From Achromobacter spanius (GTDB taxonomy: Bacteria > Pseudomonadota > Gammaproteobacteria > Burkholderiales > Burkholderiaceae_B), in contig NZ_CP034689.1 in assembly GCF_003994415.1 (NCBI RefSeq), positions 744,001 to 808,000 of the forward strand: a DNA stretch of 64,000 nt. The letters run 5' to 3'. Under the pieces are notes generated by a model. It was not told where the DNA came from. It worked only from the letters and a program-made list of their open reading frames with translations, and ran no database searches. The position numbers were made by a program, and so were the translations under genes. Shown here in pieces: positions 36,650-45,045 of this stretch; the first letter of the stretch is position 1, and the number at the start of each line of letters is the position of its first letter.

Positions 36650-38014
36650 ATGGTTAAATCCTCCTCATCCCTGCCGCTGGCGGCGAATCACGCGCGTTTT
36701 TCCGAACTCGTCGAACAAACCCTTGCCTATGCGCGCCAGATCGGGGCCTCGGACGCGGCGGCGGAAGTCTCGGAAAGCCTGGGGCTGTCGGTCACGGTCC
36801 GCAAGAACGACATCGAGACCGTTGAGCAGACGCGCGACCGCTCGCTGGACCTGACGGTCTACGCCGGCCAGAGCCGTGGCTCCGCCTCGACCTCCGACTT
36901 TTCCGAAGCCGCCCTGCGCCAGACGGTCGAAGCCGCCTGGCACATCGCCCGCCACACCGCCGCCGATCCGGCCGCCGGCTTGCCCGACGCTGATCAGTTG
37001 GCTACTGAATTTCCCAACCTGGACCTGCATCACGCCTGGACGGTTTCCACCGAAGAAGCCGCTGAGCTGGCGTTGCGCGCCGAACGCGCCGCGCGCGACG
37101 TCGATTCGCGCATCACCAACACCGATGGCGCCACCGTCGGCACCTACGAAGGCCAGTTCGTGATGGGCAACAGCCGCGGCTTCCTGGGCGGCTACCCCTA
37201 TTCGCGGCACAGCCTGTCGGTGGCCCCCATCGCCGGCCGTGGCAACGGCATGCAGCGCGACTACTGGTACACGTCTGAACGCGATCCCGCCAAGCTGGCC
37301 TCGCCCGAGTCCATCGGCCGTTATGCCGCCGAACGCACCTTGTCGCGCCTGTCGGCCCGCCGCATCCGCACCGGCAAGTTTCCGGTGCTGTTCGAGGCCC
37401 CGCTGGCGCTGGGCCTGGTGGGCGCGCTGACCCAAGCCGTCAATGGCGGGGCGCTTTACCGCAAGGCCAGCTTTCTGCTTGATGCGCTGGGCAAGCCCAT
37501 CTTCCCCAAGCACATCAACCTGACCGAAGACCCGCACATCCCGGGCGCCATGGGCAGTTCGCCGTTTGACGACGAAGGCGTGCGCACCCGCCGCCGCAAT
37601 GTCGTGTCGGCCGGCGTGCTGGAAGGTTATTTTCTGTCCAGCTACACGGCGCGCAAGCTTGGCATGGCCACCACCGGCAACGCCGGCGGCTCGCACAACC
37701 TGGTGTTCAGCTCCACGCAGACCAAGCGCGGTGACGATTTCGAAGCCATGCTCAAGAAGATGGGCACGGGCTTTCTGGTTACCGAACTGATCGGGCAGGG
37801 CGTCAACTACGTCACGGGCGATTACTCGCGTGGCGCGTTCGGCTACTGGGTGGAAAACGGCAAGATCCAGCACGCCGTCCAGGAAATCACCATCGCCGGC
37901 AATTTGGCCGACATGTTCCAGCAAATCGTGGCAGTCGGCGCCGATACCATTTCGCGCGGCACGAAGACCACGGGTTCGATCTTGATCGAGCAAATGGCGA
38001 TTGCGGGTACGTGA
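36650..38014 (+). CDS. pmbA: metalloprotease PmbA/TldE
   Basis: 454 residues from the ATG at 36650; a start at 36590 overlaps darP's start and is unlikely. The TldD/PmbA fold shows in SESLGLSVTVRKNDIETVEQ, SSPFDDEGVRTRRRNVVSAG and GVNYVTGDYSRGAFGYWVENG. TldE acts with TldD to degrade peptides, including antitoxin CcdA and microcin precursors in E. coli. tldD itself is not in the window. Confidence 0.94.
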   Translation: MVKSSSSLPLAANHARFSELVEQTLAYARQIGASDAAAEVSESLGLSVTVRKNDIETVEQTRDRSLDLTVYAGQSRGSASTSDFSEAALRQTVEAAWHIARHTAADPAAGLPDADQLATEFPNLDLHHAWTVSTEEAAELALRAERAARDVDSRITNTDGATVGTYEGQFVMGNSRGFLGGYPYSRHSLSVAPIAGRGNGMQRDYWYTSERDPAKLASPESIGRYAAERTLSRLSARRIRTGKFPVLFEAPLALGLVGALTQAVNGGALYRKASFLLDALGKPIFPKHINLTEDPHIPGAMGSSPFDDEGVRTRRRNVVSAGVLEGYFLSSYTARKLGMATTGNAGGSHNLVFSSTQTKRGDDFEAMLKKMGTGFLVTELIGQGVNYVTGDYSRGAFGYWVENGKIQHAVQEITIAGNLADMFQQIVAVGADTISRGTKTTGSILIEQMAIAGT

Positions 38015-38035
38015 TTGATCAGCGCGCGGGGGCCA

Positions 38036-38100
38036 TGATGGGTTAGCGCGGCGGCGGTTTGTTTTTTCTTCAGGGCTTGCCGCGCTACACCCATCCTACG
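38036..38100 (-). repeat. REP-like unit 5 (reverse)
   Basis: Starts TGATGGGTTAGCGCG 21 bp after the pmbA stop and ends CGCGCTACACCCATCCTACG. Its right end joins unit 6 head to head. Confidence 0.87.
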
Positions 38101-38122
38101 ATCGTAGGATGGGTGTAGCGCG
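38081..38122. repeat. perfect 42-bp palindrome at the junction of two REP-like units
   Basis: The half from 38081 to 38101 is the exact reverse complement of 38102 to 38122, with no spacer. Each half is the conserved REP-like end (CGCGCTACACCCATCCTACG). The RNA would form a 20-bp stem. Confidence 0.95.
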
Positions 38123-38168
38123 AGACCGCAGGCAAAAGAATGAAGGCCTGCAACGCGCAAACCCATCA
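38103..38168 (+). repeat. REP-like unit 6 (forward)
   Basis: Starts CGTAGGATGGGTGTAGCGCG and ends ACGCGCAAACCCATCA. Paired with unit 5, it is the only exact head-to-head pair in the window. The rest of the 280-bp pmbA/TRAP gap shows no gene. Confidence 0.88.
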
Positions 38169-38294
38169 CCACCCTCCCACCCAAACCATCCCCCATAGCC
38201 CGGGAATTCCTCTACTCACCCACCCGCGCTCAGCGTGTAATATCCGGCGGGTATTGCTCGAAGTCCCTAGAAGCTGCTGTTCAGGAGCATCGCG

Positions 38295-39389
38295 ATGCAA
38301 CGACGTTCATTCTTGAAGCACGCAGGGCTGGGCGCCGTCGCAACGGGCGCCGCGGTCAGCACGCCTGCGTTTGCGCAAGACATGCCGTCGTTAAGTTGGC
38401 GTCTGGCTTCGGCCTTTCCCGCCGCGCTGGACTTGCGCATTGGCGCGGGCGAGCAGTTCTGCAAATTCGTGTCGGAATCCACGGGCGGAAAATTCAACAT
38501 CCGCCATTTCCCCGAAGGCGAGATCGTGCCGGCGGCAGACCTGCTGGAAGCGGTCTCCACCAACAAGGTGGAATGCGGTCACGGTTCCTCGCGCGCCTTT
38601 TACGCAAAAAGCCCAGCATTCTGTTTTGACGCCGCCGTTCCCTTCGGGCTGAACGCGCGCCAGATGAATGCCTGGATGAGCGAGGGCGACGGCCTGCGCC
38701 TGACGCGCGAACTCTTCAAGCCCGAAAAGATCATCAATTTCCCGCTGGGTAATACCGGCGCGCAGATGGACGGCTGGTACGCCAAGGAAATCAAGCGCCA
38801 GGCCGACCTGAAAGACCTGAAGATGCAGATGGCTGGACTGGCCGCCGACGTGCTGGCGCGCTTGGGAGTGGCGCCGCAGCCGGCAAGCCAGGCGCCGCTG
38901 GCCGAAGCCTTCGAAAAAGAGGGGCTGCAGGGCATTGCCGGGGCAGGCGCCTATGACGACGCCAAACTTGGGCTGAATAAAGTAGCCAAGTATTACTACG
39001 GGCCGGGATGGTGCGTCCCCGGCGAGCAGTTGTCGCTCTATATCAATGACGAAGCGTGGAACAAGCTGCCCAAGCACTATCAGTCGGTCGTTCAGGCTGC
39101 GGCGCTGGCCGCGCATGGATCGCTGACCGCGCGCTACGACGCGCGCAACCCGGCCACGCTGGCGCAATTGTCGGCAAGCGGCACGCAAGTGCGCGCGTTT
39201 CCGCGCTCTATCCTGGACGTGGCCTTTGAGGCCACCCAGAAGGTCTATCAGGACTTGAGCGCCAAAGACGCGCGGTTCAAGGCAATACACGACAGTTACA
39301 TGGGCTTTCGCGACAGCGAAATGCCGTGGTTCCGCTTGACGGAAAACGCCTATGGCCAGTATGTGGCCGTGGCGCTTTCTGGCAGGTAG
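38295..39389 (+). CDS. TRAP transporter solute receptor (DctP-like), Tat-exported
   Basis: 364 residues. The N-terminus MQRRSFLKHAGLGAVATGAA has a twin-arginine motif (RRSFLK), so it should be exported folded and ends its signal at AFA-QDM. The mature protein matches the DctP-type receptor in LSWRLASAFPAALDLRIGAG and VECGHGSSRAFYAKSPAF. It binds an organic acid. The small and large TRAP membrane subunits are not next to it, so it is an orphan here. The next gene is the unrelated liv importer receptor. Confidence 0.88.
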   Translation: MQRRSFLKHAGLGAVATGAAVSTPAFAQDMPSLSWRLASAFPAALDLRIGAGEQFCKFVSESTGGKFNIRHFPEGEIVPAADLLEAVSTNKVECGHGSSRAFYAKSPAFCFDAAVPFGLNARQMNAWMSEGDGLRLTRELFKPEKIINFPLGNTGAQMDGWYAKEIKRQADLKDLKMQMAGLAADVLARLGVAPQPASQAPLAEAFEKEGLQGIAGAGAYDDAKLGLNKVAKYYYGPGWCVPGEQLSLYINDEAWNKLPKHYQSVVQAAALAAHGSLTARYDARNPATLAQLSASGTQVRAFPRSILDVAFEATQKVYQDLSAKDARFKAIHDSYMGFRDSEMPWFRLTENAYGQYVAVALSGR

Positions 39390-39450
39390 CAAGGAGGGCG
39401 CCGATGGCCGAATGGCATTCGGTGCAAAGTAGGGTTTTTGCTAGTAATAC

Positions 39451-39506
39451 CGCATTTTTTACAAAAAAATGGGCGGTTTTCGGGCTTTTCTCGAACCACA
39501 TTCGAG
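39451..39506 (+). terminator. hairpins between the TRAP receptor gene and livK
   Basis: CGCATTTTTT-ACA-AAAAAAATGGGCG forms an imperfect stem at 39451-39474, followed by TTTT. A second small stem CTCGAA/TTCGAG lies near 39490-39506. They probably end the TRAP receptor transcript; assignment is tentative. Confidence 0.35.
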
Positions 39507-39649
39507 TTTCGGCCTGATACAAAGGAGTAATATCCCGGGTCTTGACGCGCAACCATGGCGCCTTTAGGCGGCATATGACGTCAATCCGGTGGGATTACAC
39601 CAGCCCGGATTACCAATATTCCGAGACAGACTTTAAGGTGGTATCAACC

Positions 39650-40804
39650 ATGCAATCCAAGACCAAGAAGCTGCTGGCCGCGCTGATCGCCGCCGGTATC
39701 GTCCCGGCTGCGCACGCGGCTGACATCAAGCTGGGTGTGGCGGAAGCCCTGTCCGGCGGCGCCGCTCAGTATGGCGTGTCGATTCGCAACGGTTTCCAGC
39801 TTGCCGCTGACGAAATCAACGCCGCGGGCGGCATCAACGGCAACAAGCTGGTGCTGGTGGTTGAAGACGAACAAGGCAAGAAAGAAGAAGCCATCAACGT
39901 CTTCAAGAAACTGATCTTCAAAGACAACGTCCTGATGGTCTTCGGCCCGACGCTGTCGAACTCGGCCCAAGCCGCCGACCCTGTCGCCCAAGCAGCCAAG
40001 ACGGTTGCCTTTGGCACGTCCAATACCGCTGACGGCATCACGTCCATCGGCAACTACGTGTTCCGCAACTCGGTCACTGAAGCCGACGTGCTGCCGGCCA
40101 CCATTTCCACCGTCAAGGCAAAGACCGGCCTGAAGAACGTGGCCGTGCTTTACGGTAACGACGACGTCTTCACCAAGAGCGGCTACGACAACTTCAAGAA
40201 GGCCCTGGAAGACCAGAAGATTCCGGTCACCACGACCGAAACGTTCGCCAAGGGCGACGTGGACTTCAAGGCGCAACTGACCAAGATCAAGGGCACCAAC
40301 CCCGACGCCATCGTGCTGTCCGCACTGCTGGCCGAAGGCGCGCCCATCATGGTGCAGGCCCGTCAACTGGGCCTGAACGTGCCCGTCATCGGCGGCAACG
40401 GCATGAACTCGGTCAAGATTTTCGACCTGGCCCCTGGCGGCGCATCGAACAATCTGTGGATCGGCAGCCCGTGGTCCATCGAGAACAAGGCCCCCGAGAA
40501 CGTCAAGTTCATCGATGCCTACAAAGCCAAGTTCAACGGTTCGCCCGACCAGTTCGCGGCGCAGTCGTATGACGCCCTGTACATCGTGGCCCAGGCGCTG
40601 AAGAACACCAAGATCACTGGTGAACTGGCCAAGGACCGCGCGGCCCTGCGCGACGCCTTGCCCGCTGTGACCTGGACCGGCGCCACTGGCCCGTTCAAGT
40701 TCCGCCAAGCCAAGGACCGTGCCGGCAAGCCCGCTGGCTACGATGCCGACCAGTCGCCGATCGTCAGCGTGACCAAGGACGGCAAGTACGTCATCGAGAA
40801 GTAA
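39650..40804 (+). CDS. livK: branched-chain amino acid ABC transporter substrate-binding protein
   Basis: 384 residues from the ATG at 39650 with a Sec signal peptide (KKLLAALIAAGIVPAAHAADI). The type I periplasmic fold starts IKLGVAEALSGGAAQYGVSI and contains LVVEDEQGKKEEAINVFKKL. It captures leucine, isoleucine, valine or related ligands for the LivHMGF complex. It is the first gene of the operon and is separated from livH by a strong hairpin that should favour a high receptor-to-permease ratio. Confidence 0.93.
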   Translation: MQSKTKKLLAALIAAGIVPAAHAADIKLGVAEALSGGAAQYGVSIRNGFQLAADEINAAGGINGNKLVLVVEDEQGKKEEAINVFKKLIFKDNVLMVFGPTLSNSAQAADPVAQAAKTVAFGTSNTADGITSIGNYVFRNSVTEADVLPATISTVKAKTGLKNVAVLYGNDDVFTKSGYDNFKKALEDQKIPVTTTETFAKGDVDFKAQLTKIKGTNPDAIVLSALLAEGAPIMVQARQLGLNVPVIGGNGMNSVKIFDLAPGGASNNLWIGSPWSIENKAPENVKFIDAYKAKFNGSPDQFAAQSYDALYIVAQALKNTKITGELAKDRAALRDALPAVTWTGATGPFKFRQAKDRAGKPAGYDADQSPIVSVTKDGKYVIEK

Positions 40805-40831
40805 GCGCTACGCATCCCCGCGCGGGGGGAT

Positions 40832-40874
40832 GCGCCTTGCGGACCGCCGTCAGGCAGCCCGCAAGGCGCTTTTT
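40832..40874 (+). terminator. attenuating terminator between livK and livH
   Basis: GCGCCTTGCGG at 40832-40842 pairs perfectly with CCGCAAGGCGC at 40859-40869, followed by TTTTT. A smaller GCATCCCC/GGGGATGC hairpin precedes it at about 40812-40833. Partial readthrough would express livHMGF at a lower level than livK. Confidence 0.85.
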
Positions 40875-40976
40875 ATCGCAGGGCCGTCCCCATAAAAGCA
40901 ATGCCGTCTTCGCGGGCGGCGTCAGGCCATGCAGTGGGCGCTGCATGGGGCCCTCATAGATCTGGAAAGTCCCATC

Positions 40977-41858
40977 ATGTTCGAACAACAATTCGTCAAT
41001 GCCTTGTCGCTGGGCTGTGTGTATGCACTGTTCGCGCTGGGCTTCACGCTGATCTTCGGCGTGCTCGGGGTGATCAACCTGGCGCACGGCGCCGTCTTCA
41101 TGGTTGGCGCCTATGCGGCACTGTTCGTGGTTCAGCAATTCGGCCTGCCCCTGTGGGGCGCGCTGATGGCCGCCTTCTTCGTCGCTGGCTTCACTGGGGT
41201 CATCATCGACTACCTGGTGCTCAAGCCGCTGCGCAAGCGCAACGCGCCGCACTTGATTCCCATGATCGCCACCATTGGTGTAGGCATCATCCTGAATAAC
41301 GGCGCCCAGAGCATCTTCGGCGCCAGCAACCTGCGCTTCCCGCACGGCACCGTGCCCGAAGAAGTGATCGAAGTCGCGGGCTTGCACCTGACCGTCATCG
41401 AACTGGGCATCATCTTCCTGTCGTTCGCGTTGATGGCCGTGCTGATGTACGTGATGCGCCGCACGCAATTCGGCCGCGCGCTACGCGCCATCGCCGAATC
41501 GCCCAAGGCTGCGTGGCTGCTGGGCATCAACGTTGAAAAACTGTTCGTCACGACCTCGTTCGCCGCCGCCGCCCTGGGTGGCGTGGCCGGCGTGCTGATC
41601 GGCCTGTACTCGAACGCGCTGTTCCCGCTGATGGGCCAGCCGATGCTGCACAAGGGCATCGCGGTCATCATCCTGGGTGGCATGGGCGACATACGCGGCG
41701 CCATGCTGGGCGGTCTGTTCCTGGGATTCGCCGAGGTGCTGTCGGTGGCCTATATCGGCTCCACCATGCGCGACGCGGTGGCTTTCGGCCTGCTGTTCCT
41801 GATCCTGCTGGTGCGCCCGCAAGGACTGTTCGGCAAAGTGGTTCAACGCAAGGCTTAA
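40977..41858 (+). CDS. livH: branched-chain amino acid ABC transporter permease LivH
   Basis: 293 residues from the ATG at 40977 (MFEQQFVNALSLGCVYALFAL); the longer reading at 40929 lacks a good ribosome site. About eight membrane helices, with the family motif GVINLAHGAVFMVGAY and the coupling loop MRRTQFGRALRAIAESPKAA. Inner-membrane half of the permease with LivM. 3 bp separate it from livM. Confidence 0.95.
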   Translation: MFEQQFVNALSLGCVYALFALGFTLIFGVLGVINLAHGAVFMVGAYAALFVVQQFGLPLWGALMAAFFVAGFTGVIIDYLVLKPLRKRNAPHLIPMIATIGVGIILNNGAQSIFGASNLRFPHGTVPEEVIEVAGLHLTVIELGIIFLSFALMAVLMYVMRRTQFGRALRAIAESPKAAWLLGINVEKLFVTTSFAAAALGGVAGVLIGLYSNALFPLMGQPMLHKGIAVIILGGMGDIRGAMLGGLFLGFAEVLSVAYIGSTMRDAVAFGLLFLILLVRPQGLFGKVVQRKA

Positions 41859-41861
41859 AGA

Positions 41862-42743
41862 ATGAGCGGATTCGAAAACTTCTGGGCCATTTACGGCAAC
41901 CTGGTGCTTACGCTGGGCACCAATGCCTTGCTGGCCCTCTCCATCTGGCTGACCCTGGCCTGCGGCATGCTGGCCATGGCCAATGCCGCCTTCATGGGTA
42001 TCGGGGCGTATACCGCCGCGCTGCTCACCATGAACTACGACGCCCCGTTCTCGGTCGCGCTTGCCGGGGGCATGGCTGCGCCCGCATTGGTCGCGGCCTT
42101 GATCGGCCTGCCGACACTGCGGTTGTCAGGGGTCTATCTGGCCATGGCCACGCTGGGCTTTGGCGAAGTGGTGCGCGTCACCATCCTGAACACCGAATCG
42201 CTCACTGGCGGCGCCCTGGGCCTGAACGGCATTCCGCAACTGACGCAGTGGTGGCACGTGGTGCTGGCGGTGGTGATCGTTCTGTTCGTGCTGTGGCGTG
42301 TGCGCGCCTCCAAGATCGGACGCTCGTTCGACGCCATCCGTGGCGACGAAACGGCGGCTGGGCTGATGGGCATCGACGTGCGCGCCAACAAGATGCTGGC
42401 GTTCGTGGCCGGCGCGATGATCGCGGGCCTGGCTGGCGCCTTGAACGCGCACCTGACCTTCTTCATCGGCCCCAATGAATACGGCTTTGACCGTGGTGTT
42501 GAAATCCTGACCATGGCCATCCTGGGCGGTATCGGCGGCTTGGCCGGTCCCGTGCTGGGCAGCTTCATCATTACCGTGCTGCCGGAATTGCTGCGCGGTT
42601 TTGCGGATCTGCGCCTGGTCGCCAACGGAGTGATTCTGGTGGTGATTGTGTTGTTCCTGCCGCAAGGCATCTGGGATCCGGCGCGTTTCAAGCGCTGGAT
42701 GCGTCAAGGCTCGGGCGGCCAGGGAGGCAAGCGCCATGCTTGA
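41862..42743 (+). CDS. livM: branched-chain amino acid ABC transporter permease LivM
   Basis: 293 residues, multiple helices. Family motifs are LACGMLAMANAAFMGIGAYT and the loop ASKIGRSFDAIRGDETAAGL. It pairs with LivH in the membrane. Its end overlaps livG by 8 bases, so the two are translationally coupled. Confidence 0.95.
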   Translation: MSGFENFWAIYGNLVLTLGTNALLALSIWLTLACGMLAMANAAFMGIGAYTAALLTMNYDAPFSVALAGGMAAPALVAALIGLPTLRLSGVYLAMATLGFGEVVRVTILNTESLTGGALGLNGIPQLTQWWHVVLAVVIVLFVLWRVRASKIGRSFDAIRGDETAAGLMGIDVRANKMLAFVAGAMIAGLAGALNAHLTFFIGPNEYGFDRGVEILTMAILGGIGGLAGPVLGSFIITVLPELLRGFADLRLVANGVILVVIVLFLPQGIWDPARFKRWMRQGSGGQGGKRHA

Positions 42744-43524
42744 GCTTTCTTCCGTCTCCAAGAGCTTCGGCGGCCTGCATGTGCTGCATGACGTCAACCT
42801 GTCCGTGCCCGAAGGGTCCATCTTCGGCTTGATCGGCCCCAACGGCGCCGGCAAGACCACGGTGTTCAACCTGATCACCGGCCTGCTGCCGCCCAGCGGC
42901 GGCACCATCACGTTCCAGGGCGACAGCGTGCTGGGCAAGAAGCCGCACAGCATCACGCGCATGGGCATTGCCCGCACGTTCCAGAACATTCGTCTTTTCA
43001 AAGAGATGACGCTGCTGGAAAACGTGGTGGTCGGCGCCTACCGGCACATGAATTACGGCTTTCCCAGCCTGCTGCTGGGCCTGCCGGCCTACCGCGAGCA
43101 CGAAAAGCGCGCTCGCGAACGCGCGCACGAACTGCTGACGTGGATGCGTCTGGATCACAAGGCCAATGATCTGGCCGACAACCTGTCCTACGGCGAACAG
43201 CGCCGCCTGGAGCTGGCGCGTGCGCTGGCCACCGAGCCCAAGCTGCTGCTGCTGGACGAGCCGGTTGCGGGCATGAACACCGGCGAACGTGCCGAACTCA
43301 TGCGCGAGATCCTCGCCATTCGTGACCGCGGCTACACCATTCTGATGATCGAGCACGACATGCGCTTCGTCATGGGCTTGTGCGAACGCATCGCGGTGCT
43401 GAACTTCGGCAAGATCATCGCTTGCGGCGGCCCCGACGAGATCCGCAACAACGAGCAAGTCATCGAGGCCTATCTGGGTCGCGAAGACGACGAAGACACC
43501 GAACAAGTGGAGGCAGCCAAATGA
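42736..43524 (+). CDS. livG: branched-chain amino acid ABC transporter ATPase LivG
   Basis: 262 residues from MLELSSVSKSFGGLHVLHD. Walker A is LIGPNGAGKTTVFNLI, the signature is DNLSYGEQRRLELARAL, Walker B is KLLLLDEPVAGM, and the His loop is MIEHDMRFV. One of the two ATPases of the liv importer. Its stop overlaps the start of a 20-codon micro-ORF (ATGA). Confidence 0.95.
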   Translation: MLELSSVSKSFGGLHVLHDVNLSVPEGSIFGLIGPNGAGKTTVFNLITGLLPPSGGTITFQGDSVLGKKPHSITRMGIARTFQNIRLFKEMTLLENVVVGAYRHMNYGFPSLLLGLPAYREHEKRARERAHELLTWMRLDHKANDLADNLSYGEQRRLELARALATEPKLLLLDEPVAGMNTGERAELMREILAIRDRGYTILMIEHDMRFVMGLCERIAVLNFGKIIACGGPDEIRNNEQVIEAYLGREDDEDTEQVEAAK

Positions 43525-43583
43525 GTCGCTGGGCCGCTCCCAATACGAATCCCGTAGCGCGTTGCGCGGAGGTTGCACAATGA
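43521..43583 (+). CDS. 20-codon micro-ORF bridging livG and livF
   Basis: ATG at 43521 overlaps the livG stop as ATGA; the micro-ORF (MSRWAAPNTN...) stops at 43581-43583, overlapping the livF start as a second ATGA. It therefore fills the whole gap between the two genes. It also covers the livF ribosome site GCGGAGG (about 43567-43573). It may carry ribosomes from livG to livF by re-initiation and need not make a functional peptide. Coding role is uncertain. Confidence 0.45.
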   Translation: MSRWAAPNTNPVARCAEVAQ

Positions 43584-44290
43584 GCGCGATGCTTGAAGTC
43601 CGCGGGCTCGAGGTCAACTACGGCCATATCGAAGCCGTCCGCGGCATCGATCTGGACCTGAACGCCAACGAAATCACCGCCCTGGTCGGCGCCAATGGCG
43701 CCGGCAAATCGACCACGCTGCTGGCGCTGTCGGGCCTGTTGCCCAAGGCGCGCGGCCGCGTCATGTTCGAAGGCGAAGACATCACCAACCTGGCGCCACA
43801 CCAACTGGTGGCGCGCGGCATCGTGCAAGTGCCGGAAGGCCGGGCAATCCTGACCACCATGACGGTGCAGGAAAACCTGGAACTGGGCGCCTACCGCCGG
43901 GGCCTGAAGAATGTGGGTTCCGATCTGGAATATGTGTTCAACCTGTTTCCGCGCCTGAAGGAACGGATCACGGGCATCGCGGGCAACCTGTCCGGCGGCG
44001 AACAGCAGATGCTGGCTATCGGCCGGGCCCTGATGGCCAAGCCCCGCCTGCTGCTGCTGGACGAGCCGTCGATGGGCCTGGCGCCGATCGTCGTGCAGGA
44101 AATTTTCCGATCACTGCGCGCCATCAATGCCGACGGCCTGACCCTGTTCCTGGTGGAGCAGAATGTGCGCCAGGCGCTGAAGATTGCCCAAAGCGGCTAT
44201 GTGCTGGAAAACGGCGCCATGGCGCTGTCGGGCACGGGCCGCGAATTGCTGGGCCATCCGCGGGTGCTTGAAGCGTATCTGGGCGCCTGA
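43580..44290 (+). CDS. livF: branched-chain amino acid ABC transporter ATPase LivF
   Basis: 236 residues from MSAMLEVRGLEVNYGHIEAV at the ATG at 43580 (GGAGG upstream). Walker A is LVGANGAGKSTTLLAL, the signature is NLSGGEQQMLAIGRALM, and Walker B is RLLLLDEPSMGLAP. Second ATPase of the liv importer and last gene of the operon. Confidence 0.95.
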   Translation: MSAMLEVRGLEVNYGHIEAVRGIDLDLNANEITALVGANGAGKSTTLLALSGLLPKARGRVMFEGEDITNLAPHQLVARGIVQVPEGRAILTTMTVQENLELGAYRRGLKNVGSDLEYVFNLFPRLKERITGIAGNLSGGEQQMLAIGRALMAKPRLLLLDEPSMGLAPIVVQEIFRSLRAINADGLTLFLVEQNVRQALKIAQSGYVLENGAMALSGTGRELLGHPRVLEAYLGA

Positions 44291-44607
44291 CCGTGCCTCG
44301 CGTTCCGGGTTTTGTCCCCGGATTTGCATGTGCGCTGGCTGCAACATGGCTTGCGGCCAGCCACCGCCTGACTTCATTTCACTTGCCCAATTTTTGAGCA
44401 GCCGTGTTAGAATTTCAGGCTTTCCCTCATTTTGACCATTGCACGGGCGGGTAATAACGCTTAGGCGGGACGTCGATAAAGGCAAAACTGAAGGCAAAAA
44501 CCCGAACCAAAATTCTGGGTTTCGGTTGATCAGCTTTTGCCCAGTTGGGGAAAGAACACTGGCTAGACGTTCTAGCCAGCAAGAACTTTTTATTCTTAGG
44601 AACCATC
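44291..44607. other. 317-bp gap upstream of rplM
   Basis: Should hold the rplM-rpsI promoter; TAGAAT at about 44407 is a -10 candidate without a good -35. A leader hairpin lies at 44559-44579. No gene is seen. Confidence 0.5.
44559..44579 (+). promoter_or_regulatory. leader hairpin before rplM
   Basis: CTGGCTAGA-CGT-TCTAGCCAG, a perfect 9-bp stem with a 3-base loop, ending 28 bases before the rplM start. Its place fits an autoregulatory leader for L13, as ribosomal proteins often have, but no known leader family was recognised. Confidence 0.5.
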
Positions 44608-45036
44608 ATGAAGACCTTTGTGGCCAAGCCGCATGAAGTCCAACGTGACTGGTTTGTGATCGACGCCAAGGGCAAAGTCCTCGGTCGTGTGGCCAGCGAA
44701 GTCGCACGTCGTCTGCGTGGCAAGCACAAACCTGAATTCACGCCGCACGTTGATACTGGCGATTACATCGTCATCATCAACGCTTCCGATATCGTCGTTA
44801 CCGGTACCAAGGCGAAGGACAAGAAGTACTTCCGCCACACCACGTACCCGGGCGGTATCCGCGAAACGAACTTCGAGAAAATGCAAGAGCGTTTTCCCGG
44901 TCGCGCCATTCAGAAGGCTGTCAAGGGCATGCTGCCCAAGGGTCCTCTGGGCTACGCCATGATCAAGAAGCTGAAGGTCTATGCTGGTGCCGAGCACCCG
45001 CACACCGCCCAGCAGCCCAAGACGCTGGATATCTAA
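44608..45036 (+). CDS. rplM: 50S ribosomal protein L13
   Basis: 142 residues, the standard length. It starts MKTFVAKPHEVQRDWFVIDA and contains GRVASEVARRLRGKHKPEFT and MLPKGPLGYAM. Large-subunit protein that binds 23S rRNA early in assembly. It is followed by rpsI after 9 bp in the universal rplM-rpsI order. Confidence 0.98.
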   Translation: MKTFVAKPHEVQRDWFVIDAKGKVLGRVASEVARRLRGKHKPEFTPHVDTGDYIVIINASDIVVTGTKAKDKKYFRHTTYPGGIRETNFEKMQERFPGRAIQKAVKGMLPKGPLGYAMIKKLKVYAGAEHPHTAQQPKTLDI

Positions 45037-45045
45037 GGAAACGCC

